NCBI GenBank assembly: GCA_033439765.1
Contig: JAULSN010000003.1
Coordinates: 3,596,001 to 3,660,000, forward strand
DNA from: Lasiosphaeria ovina
Lineage: Eukaryota; Ascomycota; Sordariomycetes; Sordariales; Lasiosphaeriaceae
Direction of reading: 5' to 3'
Length of the DNA: 64,000 nucleotides
Each line of letters starts with the position of its first letter. Position 1 is the first letter of the stretch. Position numbers and translations under genes: made by a program. The notes below the pieces were generated by a model that ran no database searches, was not told the DNA's origin, and worked only from the letters and a program-made list of their open reading frames with translations. This document shows, piece after piece, positions 1-9,985 of the stretch.

Positions 1-1
1 C

Positions 2-202
2 GTGTGGATCATCCCCCGCGACAAGAATGCTGAGGGCGAGGGAGCCGCCCACGAAGTCGTCCACGGTGCCTATCTGTGGAGCATCATTCGGGGCAAGAAG
101 CTCGAGAGAGTGCGCATGAGCAGAGAGGATCAGTCTGGTGTTGTGAGTGGCGGTGCTGTTGTGCCCCCCGAGAAGCAAGCGGATGTTGAGGCCGCTCGGT
201 AG
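2..202 (+). CDS. 3' end of an unidentified gene (truncated at window edge)
   Basis: The frame is open from the first bases of the window and ends at a TAG at 200-202, giving the last 66 residues or so of a longer protein. The visible part is hydrophilic with an Arg/Lys/Glu-rich stretch and a short aromatic segment (AYLWSII) followed by GKKLERV. I do not recognise the family; it could be the cytoplasmic tail of a membrane protein, but nothing visible proves this. The start lies outside the window. The possibility that it is only a chance open frame cannot be excluded. Confidence 0.4.
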   Translation: MWIIPRDKNAEGEGAAHEVVHGAYLWSIIRGKKLERVRMSREDQSGVVSGGAVVPPEKQADVEAAR

Positions 203-1053
203 ATGGGGAACCGATGTGGAGTGACGGATATATCCCGACGGACAGGCATAATTGGATTGTGATATTCCGAAAGCTCATGTACAGATATGGGTCATTTAAG
301 TCATTGGGGTCTTTGGATTTGCACATTGGAAAAAGGGTTTGTCATACCCCGAGTAGTTAGCTACTCGCCCTCGTTATTTCTCTCATGTAATTAGACCTAG
401 TTATTGAGCTTCTCTTTCGCTAGTGCCCTATATCTCGTGGTCTGCTATTTCTTTAGAGACTATGCCTTGAGATGCTCTCAGAGCATTGTTTTGTTGCCCC
501 CCAATCAGGAGCGTCGGTAAAGGGGGGGCAGTGTCTGGTGTGTCATCCCCGGTATGACCCGACACGGGGCCTCGGCTTTCAATCTCACCCCGTAATACGA
601 TGAAGCGCTGGACCGGACAGTCCCCTGCGCAGATCATCATGGTGGTTCCTATGTCAGCGTTGGCTGCGTTGGCTGCGTTGGCCTTATTAAGACTCGGGTT
701 GTATTTATCAGTCAGACCATGCGAAGCGAACGAGTAACGGTATCTCATCTTTGCTCACATGCCTCTACATGGTGGTTTGGCCACGCCCAGGTCACTGGGT
801 GTCGCGCTGTGAGCCTCCTTGTCCCTTTGTACCACCACTTCGCTGTCAGGCAACAGTTCAAACTCGAGACACAATTTCACAGGCTCCAAATGACCGTAAG
901 ACGGCAGAGGCATGCGAACCACAATTTGCATTACTTCCATCAAGTCGTCTATGCTGCAGTAGCTACCTAATTATATATTTCATAAATTCGTGTTCGTAAT
1001 TAGACCCCCAAAGATCATGCGATTGTTGACATGACCCCCAGATTCTTCGCTCC
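203..1053. other. intergenic, no gene supported
   Basis: This stretch holds probable 3' flanks of the two neighbouring genes. A minus-strand frame at 428-748 is open but contains a 9-bp tandem repeat (GCGTTGGCT, three times near 656-682) and no recognisable domain. A short hairpin (agtag-ttag-ctact) lies near 352-365. No gene is called. Confidence 0.5.
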
Positions 1054-1719
1054 TCACGCACACGTTGTCGGCGCACCCCCCTCGGCGGGATACTGCGGCA
1101 GACCCGTGGCGCAAGCGCAGTACGGGGTGCTTACGCTCCCGCTGCAGTAGCTCGGCGTAGTCACGGTCAGGCAGTAGTCGTTGGTGCTGTAGCTCGTCGT
1201 CATGCCGGCGACGCAGTCGGCGAAGGGCATGCAGTAGACGCTGTAGGGGCTCTCGGACTGCCAGCTGTAGTATTGGCCTTCGCCGCACGCGCACTGCACG
1301 ACCGAGATGACGGTGCTGACGCCGCCGGCCAGCGTGCCCGAGAACAGCGTCGACGTCGTGTAGGCCGTCTCGCCGTTGGGCGGGCACGTCGTCGTGATCC
1401 AGCTGGCGTCGACCGGATAGCAGATCTGGCCCGAGTCGCAGTGGCCGTACTGGATCGTGCCCGGGAAATAGCCCGAGTCGCACGACAGGGGCGGCGGGGC
1501 GCTGTAGCAATACGAGTACGTGTTGCCGTAGGTACACTCGGTTGTGGTTTTGACGGTCGAGCCGCCCGTGCAAGTGAGCCCTGGGGCGGTGGTGATGGCG
1601 CTTGGTGGTGGTGTGGTGGATGTGATGGGGGCGATGGTGGAGGATGGTGGTAAGCTGATTTGAGGGAAGCCGGCGGCGAGGCCGACGATGGCAGCACCAA
1701 GGAGTAGTTGAGAGAGCAT
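1054..1719 (-). CDS. secreted cysteine-rich protein of unknown function
   Basis: A single-exon frame encodes 221 aa. It begins with a signal peptide (MLSQLLLGAAIVGLAAG, cleavage expected near residue 17), followed by a Ser/Thr/Pro-rich linker (residues about 20-48) that is probably O-glycosylated. The mature domain has 16 cysteines, an even number that fits eight disulphides, and is rich in Tyr, Ser and Thr. No transmembrane segment or GPI signal is present at the C-terminus, which ends in a cysteine followed by alanine. The start ATG is the first in the frame. Codon use and the long clean frame support a real gene. The family is not recognised; the layout fits a small secreted protein or effector candidate, but function is inference only. 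Confidence 0.75.
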   Translation of the reverse strand: MLSQLLLGAAIVGLAAGFPQISLPPSSTIAPITSTTPPPSAITTAPGLTCTGGSTVKTTTECTYGNTYSYCYSAPPPLSCDSGYFPGTIQYGHCDSGQICYPVDASWITTTCPPNGETAYTTSTLFSGTLAGGVSTVISVVQCACGEGQYYSWQSESPYSVYCMPFADCVAGMTTSYSTNDYCLTVTTPSYCSGSVSTPYCACATGLPQYPAEGGAPTTCA

Positions 1720-3531
1720 GGTGGTGGTTGTTATGTGTGGTAATTAAGTCCTATTATAGAACGAGGAGCAATTTAATTAATTAATTATCGAAAGAGAGAT
1801 CGTCAAATAACTCAAAGTATGGTTGTGGATTGACGCGGGAACGCGGGATGCAGACGAGGGCTAGACGTTGGTCGAGAAAGCGGATCTCCCAAGACATCTT
1901 ATACAAAACAGGTGGTCAACAAAAGTGACGTCTATTGGCAAGGGGTAAATGGATCGGCACCTTGGCACTGCCCTCTTAGCCCTGGGGCTGGTAGGCTGGG
2001 GTGGAGTCTTGGAGAATGTCCATCACGTGTTCCAATGCACACCCGTTTGTGCGTCATGGATGATGGGCTCGTGGTGAATACGAGCGCGATGGGCACGGAT
2101 TCGGCCCGTCCGGCAATGCCACGCTAATTCCGGATGAAGCAGAAGAGGACGCCAATGGACCCGGTGTATGGATATTAATTGTCTGACTGGGCTGTAAGCC
2201 TGGAGCCTGTGCTGTGGTGCAGCGAATCAGCATGCCAAGGAGCGCCCGCGACCATTGGCCGCCCCACGGGCCCAGCAAATCAACGAACAGCAAGTGGCAG
2301 TGGCCAAATGTGTAGCAGCCCGAGCTGGCAAAAGGACGCTTGCCTTCGACTTGCCCAAAAAGTATGTACACCGCCCCTTCCACATATTATCGACATGGTA
2401 CGGACAGGCAGCGTTAGCATGCCACCAGGAATTGATCCGCATCCTTGCGGCCCGGACACGAGCATATACGAGAAAGTGGGTGCGAATGGCGGGCTGACTG
2501 ATCGGCATACATATTATTGCTCGGGTGACTGCGGAAAACAACCCTGAGGTTCCATGAGCTCCTCCGTATAGCCGAGTTCCGATAGAACGGGCCCGCAATC
2601 GCACGGAGGGTTTTAACTTCGAATTTAAGGGCTGAATACTCGCGAGAGCATCTGTGTGGTTATTGCAGCATTTCAACAATGCCACAGCAACAGTCGGTGG
2701 CAGTTCCGCTGAGAACAACCAATGGAGAATGGAGGCGTAGACATAGGTCCTTTATTCAATACGGCCGGTTCCGAGAATAAGTGATTTCGATTCTGGTCAT
2801 TTCTATCAATGTAATTTGCCCAGTAACTGAATTTAAGTGACAATCAGACAAAGGCCAAGGCCAGCATAGTCTATTGGGTTTCATAGTCCATGAAAGAAAA
2901 CATTCAGACCGAAAAGATACGACGTGGTTTGTCGGCCCCATGGGAATGAGAAGAACCGTTATCGGGTGAATATTGATTAGAGGTGCTCTTCTCCCATATC
3001 GAATCTTCTCAGACAGTCTGGCGCACAAAATCTATTTCCATTCCTGCTCGGCCCATTACCATTATCTCTCGATATCTTCTTCTTTGCATTCTTTCAATAG
3101 CTCGCCCTTCCTGACAAAGAATACGAGTCTTGGATTCCAAACACTGAGATCGAGCTGGCTTCTCTCGGAACATAGTAGTAAACATAGATTGGTTTGGTGG
3201 TGTTGAAAGAACACGCATGATCTGAAATTATCAAACATGAGATGACCCAGCACCGAACCTTATCTTTTGCTCAGAGGTTCATCTCATTCTCGACTCAGCT
3301 CACGCTCAGGTGCCCTAGGTTGATCTCCTCACCTTGATCCCCACTTGGATTGGTTTTCGTGGTGCACTCGTGTGCCCGGAGATCTATTTGAACGTTCTTC
3401 TCATGATCTCATCTTCCATTCCTTCGCCTTTTCTGTCCTCCGCGTCACTCTTCACTTGAGGGGTCCTGAGATCTTAGCTGCCCGCTCTCCTCTTGAGCTT
3501 CCGACCCAGACTCCCAAACGTGCCTGCAACC
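1720..3531. other. intergenic, 1.8 kb
   Basis: It contains the divergent upstream regions of the secreted protein gene (minus) and the orphan gene at 3532 (plus). Several open frames of 60-160 codons occur on both strands but overlap each other, lack domains and show no coherent coding character. Nothing else is seen. Confidence 0.5.
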
Positions 3532-4362
3532 ATGTTGGCTCCCGACGATCCTTCCGGCCAAGTTTCCCCTGGCCTCCGGGCCGTGCTTCGCACGAGCGCC
3601 GACCTCCCGCCGCTGCAAAAGACGGCTTGTGACGATATTCTGGTGGCTCTCACCGCGGCAAATGGTGTGGCAAGTAGTCCCGCAGACATCGAGCAGCGCA
3701 GAGACAGCCTGTTCGAAGCCGTGTTCAACCAGTGGGACACCGAGAAGCGGATTCATCACCCTGGCAAGATTCGCAACGCCCCCGCCGCCGATACTAGTCT
3801 CCTAGTGGGTACGTGGAGCCAGGACCTGCCGCCGTCGAAAAAGAAGGCCCCCGACGGCAGTATTGCTCTCAAACCTGTCGACGCCCCAGTCATCCCCGTC
3901 CACCGCAAGCAAGGAGCTCCGGCGTTCCTGCGGCCTCGCTTGAACTACGACGAAGGCAGTCTTGCGTTCAAAGTTTTTGACAGCAAGAACATGGCAGCCA
4001 ACCCGTGCTATGTCGCCTACCACAATGGCTGGACAATCGAGCAGGCCCGGGCCGAGGCTATCGCCAAATTCGACCTGTACGAGATCAAGAGAGTGACCGA
4101 GCACAACCGCAACCTCGCCATCTACTGGGCGCGCAAGCGTCTCGCCACGGGAATTTCCGAGTCCCCCCACCTGTACATCGCCGGAGGCGCTCAACCCTAT
4201 ACCGTGCCTGCGGCACCTGTTCAGGACGACGGCATCGAGGAGAACCCCAACGAGTTGGTCCCGCTGCGCACTTGCCGAGATATTTTGTTCATGCACAGAA
4301 TGACGGTTGAGTGTATGATGCAGATTAAAAATGGGTATCCCATGCCAGCTAGCCCCTTCTAA
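3532..4362 (+). CDS. conserved-type fungal hypothetical protein, 276 aa
   Basis: A clean single-exon frame encodes 276 aa. The ATG at 3532 is chosen because it is the first ATG of the frame and has a good context (ctgcaaccATG); the preceding 13 codons of open frame have no ATG. The protein has an N-terminal region that looks helical (residues 15-65), a Lys/Pro-rich segment (about 85-125) and a more compact C-terminal half with a helical charged stretch (QARAEAIAKFDLYEIKR) and a Cys-containing end (TVECMM). No signal peptide or membrane segment is visible, so it is probably cytosolic or nuclear. I do not recognise the family. A pyrimidine-rich leader precedes the ATG, as is common for fungal 5' UTRs. 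Confidence 0.7.
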   Translation: MLAPDDPSGQVSPGLRAVLRTSADLPPLQKTACDDILVALTAANGVASSPADIEQRRDSLFEAVFNQWDTEKRIHHPGKIRNAPAADTSLLVGTWSQDLPPSKKKAPDGSIALKPVDAPVIPVHRKQGAPAFLRPRLNYDEGSLAFKVFDSKNMAANPCYVAYHNGWTIEQARAEAIAKFDLYEIKRVTEHNRNLAIYWARKRLATGISESPHLYIAGGAQPYTVPAAPVQDDGIEENPNELVPLRTCRDILFMHRMTVECMMQIKNGYPMPASPF

Positions 4363-4928
4363 GACGGCAACCCAGGCACAGGCTGTGGGGCCAGCTCTGC
4401 TTGATGGTTGGCCGGTTTGGGCTCTTGCGGGCAGATATCATAAACGGTATCATGTCTCATGATTCTCTTCCTACTTTCCTTGAGCACGTATGTATCAATA
4501 AAAGCCGGTGGTGTATCAACTTTGTTATTAAATATCTGCTGCCTGCCGCCTGGTGATAGATGGCTATGAGTCATGACCAATCTTTCCTTCGGGCAACTAT
4601 TGCCTACTCCATTATTCCAAGCGCGCAACGCCAGTTCTCCGTCATAGGTTAGAAATGTCAAAACCTTACAAATTACGAGTCTCGAGAAGGACAGTTTATC
4701 TGTCGCTTCTGCCAGCCACGCCCAGCGGAGGCACTCGAAAATACACAGTGCTCAAGTGCAAAACGCCAAACAAAAAACTTGACTGCCTCACAACAAAGAC
4801 AGTTACCTGTTGCCAGGATCGCACAACACCGGGCCAAGTGTTTTGGTGACGATAAAACTGTGACAATTAAATACGAGATAGGACCCTCAGAGAATAGAGT
4901 AAGAAATGTGTGGTGATCAGACAAAGCC
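4363..4928. other. convergent intergenic region
   Basis: The plus-strand orphan and the minus-strand zinc-finger gene converge here, so the stretch should consist of their 3' UTRs. A minus frame at 4359-4661 is open for 100 codons but lies antisense to the orphan's 3' flank and has no domain. No gene is called. Confidence 0.5.
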
Positions 4929-5705
4929 TCAAAAAGCGATAAGGTGATTGCTGCTAACAATGTTGGTGAATCGGTTTTGGACGGCCTCGAAGCGCATGAA
5001 CTGGCAGGACTCGCTCTCAAGGTGGTTGATAATAGCAGCCAGAGTCTTGAAGTCCATCCCGCAGCGGGTGCGGTTGGGGCAGTGGTAGAGGGCTTGCTGG
5101 TGGGCGGGCGAGTTGAGGTGCTGGTTGAGCCCCCGAAGCGTAGTGAACTCGCGATGGCAAAGGTAGCACTCAAATCCGCCGCCGTTCCATGACCTGGTCG
5201 AGGCTTCGTACTCGAAGCTGCCCTTCCATCCGATCAGATGCTTGGTGATGAGTCCGTACCGGTCTTTGGCCCGCACAATTCGGTAGATTTCGTCGCGGCC
5301 AAGAGAAGAGGCATTCTGGCACGCGCCCGCCTCCAGGTGGTGAGCGACGCCGGTTGCGGTGGTGAAGCCTTTAAGGCAAAAGGGGCAGCAGGCAACCTGG
5401 GGGCGGTGCGCCCGCGAGTTCAAATGCTATTGCCGCTTGATTAGCAATGGCGGTAGTCTCTCAATTTATCACTCGAGAGAACTATCAGGTACCATTCGGA
5501 TATTGTTCAGGTTCTGAAAATCGCGATCGCAGTCGCGGCAGTGGTAGTGAGCGTCGACCTCGTGACCCTTGATGTCATCCTCGGTCTCCCAGGCCAGGTC
5601 GCACCTGTTGCAATCCCAAGCATCGTGTCCCAGAGCGTTCATGTGCTGTCTGCGGGCGTGGCAGCTGCCGAACCACCGGTCGCACGTTCCACACTGGTGA
5701 TCCAT
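4929..5705 (-). CDS. C2H2 zinc-finger protein, 236 aa, two exons
   Basis: Exon 1 is 5705-5493 and exon 2 is 5426-4929; the 66-nt intron (GTACCT...CAATAG) falls in phase 0 exactly inside a zinc finger, restoring the classic reading NIRMHLNSRAH across the junction. The protein begins MDHQCGTCDRWF, and fingers follow in a row: C-x2-C pairs at CGTC, CNRC, CRDC, CPFC and CYLC, each with a downstream His pair, plus a variant C-x4-C unit (CPNRTRC) near the C-terminus. Such strings of dsRNA/DNA-binding type fingers are common in an uncharacterised fungal C2H2 family. Nucleic-acid binding in the nucleus is expected from the family; targets are unknown. Confidence 0.85.
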
Positions 5706-6223
5706 CTTTCACGGCTGCGTCTTCTGGGCAGTGATGATCATCGAATGTGATAGACTTGTCGTTTTTGGCCGGGGTTGGCTTGCGGGTGGGTGCCGATGCG
5801 TGGTCTGGCGAGGGGACAAAAGAAGAGCGCAAGTCGCGGTTGGCTCCAACGCGTTTCCTACCTCGTCGGTCGGAACAAAGTTCCCCACGAGTCCGGCCGG
5901 TGGCGTCTTGGGGAGGCGGGGTTAATCATTTGCTTTCTCTCTCGGGTGGCGGATTAGCTCTCCTCCGTTTGCACGTGCTGTGGCGCTTTCCAGGTTTGCA
6001 GGGTGCGGCTGCCCGTTGCTTCTTGTCATGACGGACCTGTCTGTCGTGCTTTATCTCGTGTTCAGACACCACTGCCCTGTCTCACTCACTGGTCTCGCGT
6101 TTGTTTGTCGTCATATGCGAGTTTAAGTTCACGAAACTGCAAGCCTTGATACCAGCCCCCTGCTCGTCAACATAGAAACCTGTCGCCTGGAATTGACCCA
6201 CATTACATGCCCGATGGCCAGGC
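5706..6223. other. upstream region of the zinc-finger gene
   Basis: No coding frame with recognisable content is seen. The segment next to 5705 should hold the promoter and 5' UTR of the minus-strand C2H2 gene. Confidence 0.4.
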
Positions 6224-6454
6224 CAACCCCACTTCAAATGCCTGTTTTTTCTTCCTTTCTTACGCCCGGAATACCCTCTAATCCCGGCTTTCCTTGCACC
6301 TGGAATTCCTTCATTTCTACGGCATATGTCGCCAAGAAATGACCCCTGCTAATGCAAACGCCTGCTTTTCTTTCCTTTGCACCCGCCCTTGCGTTCGGAA
6401 TACCCTCATTCCGACTGCATCCCTTGCACCGGAGATTCGTTCGATTCTACGGCC
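6224..6454. repeat. imperfect direct repeat pair, about 100 bp units
   Basis: A unit at about 6224-6325 (aaatgcctg, then gcccggaataccctc, then ccttgcacc, then tctacggc) recurs in diverged form at about 6341-6454 in the same orientation. Landmarks shared in order are the CCTG-polypyrimidine stretch, CGGAATACCCTC, CCTTGCACC, and TTCTACGGC. Many differences are transitions. The unit is non-coding as far as can be seen. Confidence 0.6.
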
Positions 6455-6458
6455 TTCT

Positions 6459-6766
6459 TTTTGCCCGGAATACCTGCCCGGATTACGGACTTCCGTGGAG
6501 ATGTTCAGTGATCTTGTTGGCTATAAGAAGATGCTATTTTACCTGTATTTTAGACCTATCTAAGCAGACAATTCGATGCTCAGTCAATCCAGATCACGTG
6601 CAACAGCATACCTTTTGCCCGGAATGCCTGCCCTGTTTACGGACTTCCGTGAGGAATCACAGTGGTCTTCTTAGGTATAAGAAGACGCTTTTTTACCTGT
6701 ATTCTAGACCCTACTTATTAACCAGACAATTCAATGCGCTGTCAACGTAGATCACGTGCAGCAAAA
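6459..6766. repeat. imperfect tandem duplication, 154-bp period
   Basis: The segment 6459-6611 is repeated at 6613-6766. Shared blocks in order are ttttgcccggaat, ttacggacttccgtg, tataagaaga, ttttacctgtatt, agcagacaatt/ accagacaattc and agatcacgtgcaac/agc. Most mismatches are A/G or C/T. Each unit contains a TATAAGAAGA sequence and a CACGTG E-box-like hexamer. The two units directly follow the other repeat pair and share the CCCGGAATACC motif with it, so the four units probably descend from one element. Confidence 0.7.
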
Positions 6767-7505
6767 CCGAAGGACAGGATATTTGAATGTGGGCTTGCCT
6801 GGTTTGTACCCGATGTTTTTTTCTGTAACTTGTATCAGACAGCAGCTGCATTTCACTTTGATAGCCCAACAGTTTTGCCAGCATGGGGGCGCTCGTAGAG
6901 ATTCAGTGACGAATACATACCCAATAAAGAAAAATGAAGAGTCTGAACTCTGGCAAAACTTCAATGAAGTTACAAGCGGATATATGCCCAAGATTTGTGA
7001 CCAATCAAACACGTTCCTTGTGCAGATGTAACCTGGTCTTCGGGCCGGGCTTGGCGCGGAGCCGGCCAGGAAATGTTTTGCAGCGGCTGCTACAAGTTCT
7101 AAAGCAAATGCAAGACTACCGTTTTAGTTGGCCTTGCACATCAAAGTCTAATTCCAACCTGCATAGGACTTTGAGTCCGGAGGTCTGGTTATAGCCGACG
7201 GGAAGTCATTGGCGCCGCTCTCCTGCCTAGGCCTAGAGATCTCGACCCACCATCCCCGGACTCACGGAACGGGCACCAGGCAGGCAGCCGGTTTTAACAC
7301 GACATGGCCTGCTTCATCCAAGCACGAATTCATCAAAGACTCATGGAGACGGCCAGAGAGAAAATGTGGCAAAACTTTTCTTGCGATCAGAAACTTTCAA
7401 CACCGACCACTTCGCCTCGCTTCACCTCTCTTCAACACAAATCAACACACACACCCTGCATCAAACTAGAAAGTGCCGGCTCCTCGTGCGAAAGATTCTC
7501 GCCAC
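6767..7505. other. intergenic, no gene supported
   Basis: Frames of 80-180 codons on the plus strand between 6934 and 7837 overlap one another and the minus-strand frame of the neighbouring gene; none carries a domain or consistent coding character. Confidence 0.4.
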
Positions 7506-8072
7506 CTACTGCCAATTCCCGCCACCACCTCGGCCATTGTCGCTCTGCGAGGAGCTCATCACCTCGTCTTCTTCACCACGTCTTCCTTCAAACCCACTGT
7601 CCCTCCGACGCGCATCAACAGCGGTCCAGAACCCCCTCCCTTCCCGTCTCCATCCCCGACCCCCGCGCCACCACTCGCCAACCCGCTCTCGGAGGCGCCG
7701 GCAGACACGCACCTGCACCCTGCACGCCCACCGCCCTGCCGCGCGCACCAGCGAGAACGGGAGCGACGCGTAGAGGGCGCGCCCCAGCACCCACGTCGCC
7801 AGCGTCCCCACCACGCCGAGGAAGAGGCCCGCCGTGATGGCGCGGCTGGGGTTGCCGTACATCATGTCGGCGAAGGAGGGGTCGAGGACGGAGTGATAGT
7901 GTTGCGGTGGCGGCGGCGGCGGCGGTTGCGGTTGGAGGAGTTGCTCGTGGTGGCGGCAGTGTGGTAGTAATTCGGGCTGTCTGTCCCAATTCATGTTGAC
8001 CGTTGGCTGTTGACTGATCTGATGGTAGTGCGGTTGGTGACTTCCTACCGAGAACGGTTTAGGCGGTGGCAT
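7506..8072 (-). CDS. possible small membrane-associated hypothetical protein, 188 aa
   Basis: The frame starts with an ATG at 8072 preceded by a CA-rich leader (cactcgacactca) typical of fungal 5' UTRs. The N-terminal third is His/Gln/Pro-rich and includes a polyproline run encoded by a GCC/GGC repeat. Residues about 75-105 (SRAITAGLFLGVVGTLATWVL) form one good transmembrane helix. The C-terminal third is Arg/Gly-rich and could be a membrane-proximal basic tail. Antisense frames overlap it but look like shadows. The family is not recognised. A later start at the MNWDRQ methionine (residue 27) is possible. Confidence 0.5.
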   Translation of the reverse strand: MPPPKPFSVGSHQPHYHQISQQPTVNMNWDRQPELLPHCRHHEQLLQPQPPPPPPPQHYHSVLDPSFADMMYGNPSRAITAGLFLGVVGTLATWVLGRALYASLPFSLVRAAGRWACRVQVRVCRRLRERVGEWWRGGRGWRREGRGFWTAVDARRRDSGFEGRRGEEDEVMSSSQSDNGRGGGGNWQ

Positions 8073-8688
8073 TGAGTGTCGAGTGTTGAGTGCAGGGCCG
8101 TGTCGGATGCATTACTCAATTGTATCAGCCCGGCCTGTGGAAAGAGGTAGGCTAGAAGGATCAGGTTCGACTGCCTGACATGTTGACATGACTACGAAAA
8201 CCAAAGATCACGTAAACAAAAGAAAGGGGCTGGAAGATGGGTCGTGGATCCGCCGAGAAGACAACATCACGCGCAAACTCGCTTGGAGCCGAGGACGGCC
8301 CGGTCGTAGGACATGTGGAACGAAGTGGTTACACCCGCCTGTCAACTAGATAGGTTGGTCACATACATCCGAAACACAACACCGCAATTGGCGGGAATGA
8401 GGTAACTCAAGACTTCGACCCGAAAGTACCCTTCCTACTGAGAGCTATCTTGGTTGCTCAAGCTTTGTATGACCACCAGCGCTCGTCGTGTGAGATATTA
8501 GGTTATAAAAGCCCATCCCGGTGAAAGCAGGGGTGGCTGTTAAGCACCCCCATCCAAGCACAGAATGCGAGAAAAAATGAACGACAGAACTGGAAAAGGT
8601 ACGGGTATCAACGCAAAGTGAATTCAAAAAAAAAACCGAGCCCGTACTCGCGTATAACGCCAACCAACCCCCTAAAAGAAACCCAAAA
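8073..8688. other. intergenic region between two minus-strand genes
   Basis: It holds the upstream flank of the gene ending at 8072 and the 3' flank of the fasciclin gene. Nothing with coding character is seen. Confidence 0.4.
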
Positions 8689-9985
8689 CTATAAAGCTAT
8701 CATGGCACCAATGGCCATACCGAGGCCCATGCCGGCCCCGGCAAGAACCCCCGTACACCTCGGTGCGGGAACGCCCGCCCTGCTCAACGAGCTTTGCACC
8801 CCTCCGCCTGGGGTGCCCGTCGGTTTTACTAGACAGCTGACGGTGCAAGGGATATCGTTCGCGAAAGGCGTCGCCGCACCTGTGCCCGTCTGTGTGGCGC
8901 CTGACACGTCGAATACTGGAGTCTGCGTGGCGGCTGTGAAGTTGGGTTTCGCGTTGGGGACGTCGGGATTCAGGACGTTGTCAATCATTTGTACCAGACC
9001 GTTGTCGACGAGTATGTCGGCCTGGATGATACGGGCAGAGTTGATGTAGATGCTGTTTGCGTCAAGCTGGATGTTGACTTTTGCGCCCCCCGAATTCGTT
9101 GTGAGGGCCGTGCTGTCCAAGAACTGCCACGAGTGCAATACCGTCTTGGGAATGAGGTGGTAATCCAGAACGCGCTTCAGCTGGTCCTGCCCCATGCTGG
9201 AGAAGGTGCCGGCGAGCTCCTGGAAGGCTAAGCTGCGCGGGATGAAGATGGTGACATTACCCAGCTCGGTGAAGTCGGAAACTATTCCGGCGGCATAGAG
9301 CGCGCCGAGAAAGGCCGTGAGGTCCGTATACGCCTCGCGGGCCGTTTGCTCAATCGTCCCGGGCACTCGCATGACCGAGTCAATAACATGAACCAGACCG
9401 CCATCAAACTTGAGATCCTCGACAATAATGGTGCCTCGCGTGGCAAAGCCGGAGGTAACGGCAATGCTGCCCGAAGGAGGATCCTTGGTGAGAATCAGGG
9501 TCTGCCCACCCGTGACATTGGTGTACGCCGGATCCGTTAACTTTGTCGGCGCGAAGATCGAGGCGCCCTTGAATATCGATGAAGGTGTAATGAGTTTGTT
9601 GATAATGTGGTAGTTTATAATCGACTTGACCGAGTCCGGGTTCGAGCTCACGGCTCCCCAGTTTCCGAGCTTGTCGAAGGCAGCATCATTAGGCGCCAAA
9701 ACCTTTGGCCGCAGCGTCAGCAGGTTGGTCTGAATGCATCGCGAGGGGGACAAGGCGAGACCAATTACTCACAGTGACAGAACTGAGGTCGGCAAAGAGA
9801 TCGGGGTATTGGGTCAACAGGCCGCTGAAGACAGTCAAGTTCTTTTGCCCAGCCAGCACACTTGCTAGATCCGCTGCCCTGACGGGTGAAGCGGTGAATA
9901 TGAAGGTTGACACTATGGCGAGCAGTGCAGCGGGCAGACTGCCCGGCACCCGCACAGATGGCCACGACGAAAGCCCGGCGAGCAT
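8689..9985 (-). CDS. fasciclin (FAS1) domain GPI-anchored cell-surface protein, 408 aa
   Basis: Exon 1 is 9985-9773 and exon 2 is 9702-8689, joined in phase 0 over a 70-nt intron (GTGAGT...CCAAAG); the junction rebuilds the FAS1 hallmark SSVTVLAPNDAAFDKL. An N-terminal hydrophobic signal (residues about 18-37, ending SPVRA) precedes two FAS1 domains, roughly residues 40-190 and 195-340, the second with the VLDYHLIPKTVLHS block. The C-terminus is a Ser/Thr/Gly spacer ending in a hydrophobic tail (VLAGAGMGLGMAIGAMIAL), which fits a GPI-attachment signal. FAS1 proteins mediate cell adhesion in animals and surface roles in fungi. Surface location is inferred from signal plus tail. Confidence 0.9.

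Noticed and set aside
428..748. 106-codon minus-strand frame with an Ala-Asn repeat
   Set aside because: No domain, starts in an unremarkable context, and part of its length comes from a 9-bp tandem repeat.
980..1700. Minus- and plus-strand frames of 126-197 codons overlapping the Cys-rich secreted protein gene
   Set aside because: Arg/His/Ala-rich shadow frames; the frame with signal peptide and ordered cysteines is clearly the coding one.
8161..8185. Possible tRNA B-box-like sequence (aggttcgactgcct)
   Set aside because: No matching A-box, acceptor stem or anticodon arm is found upstream at tRNA distance.
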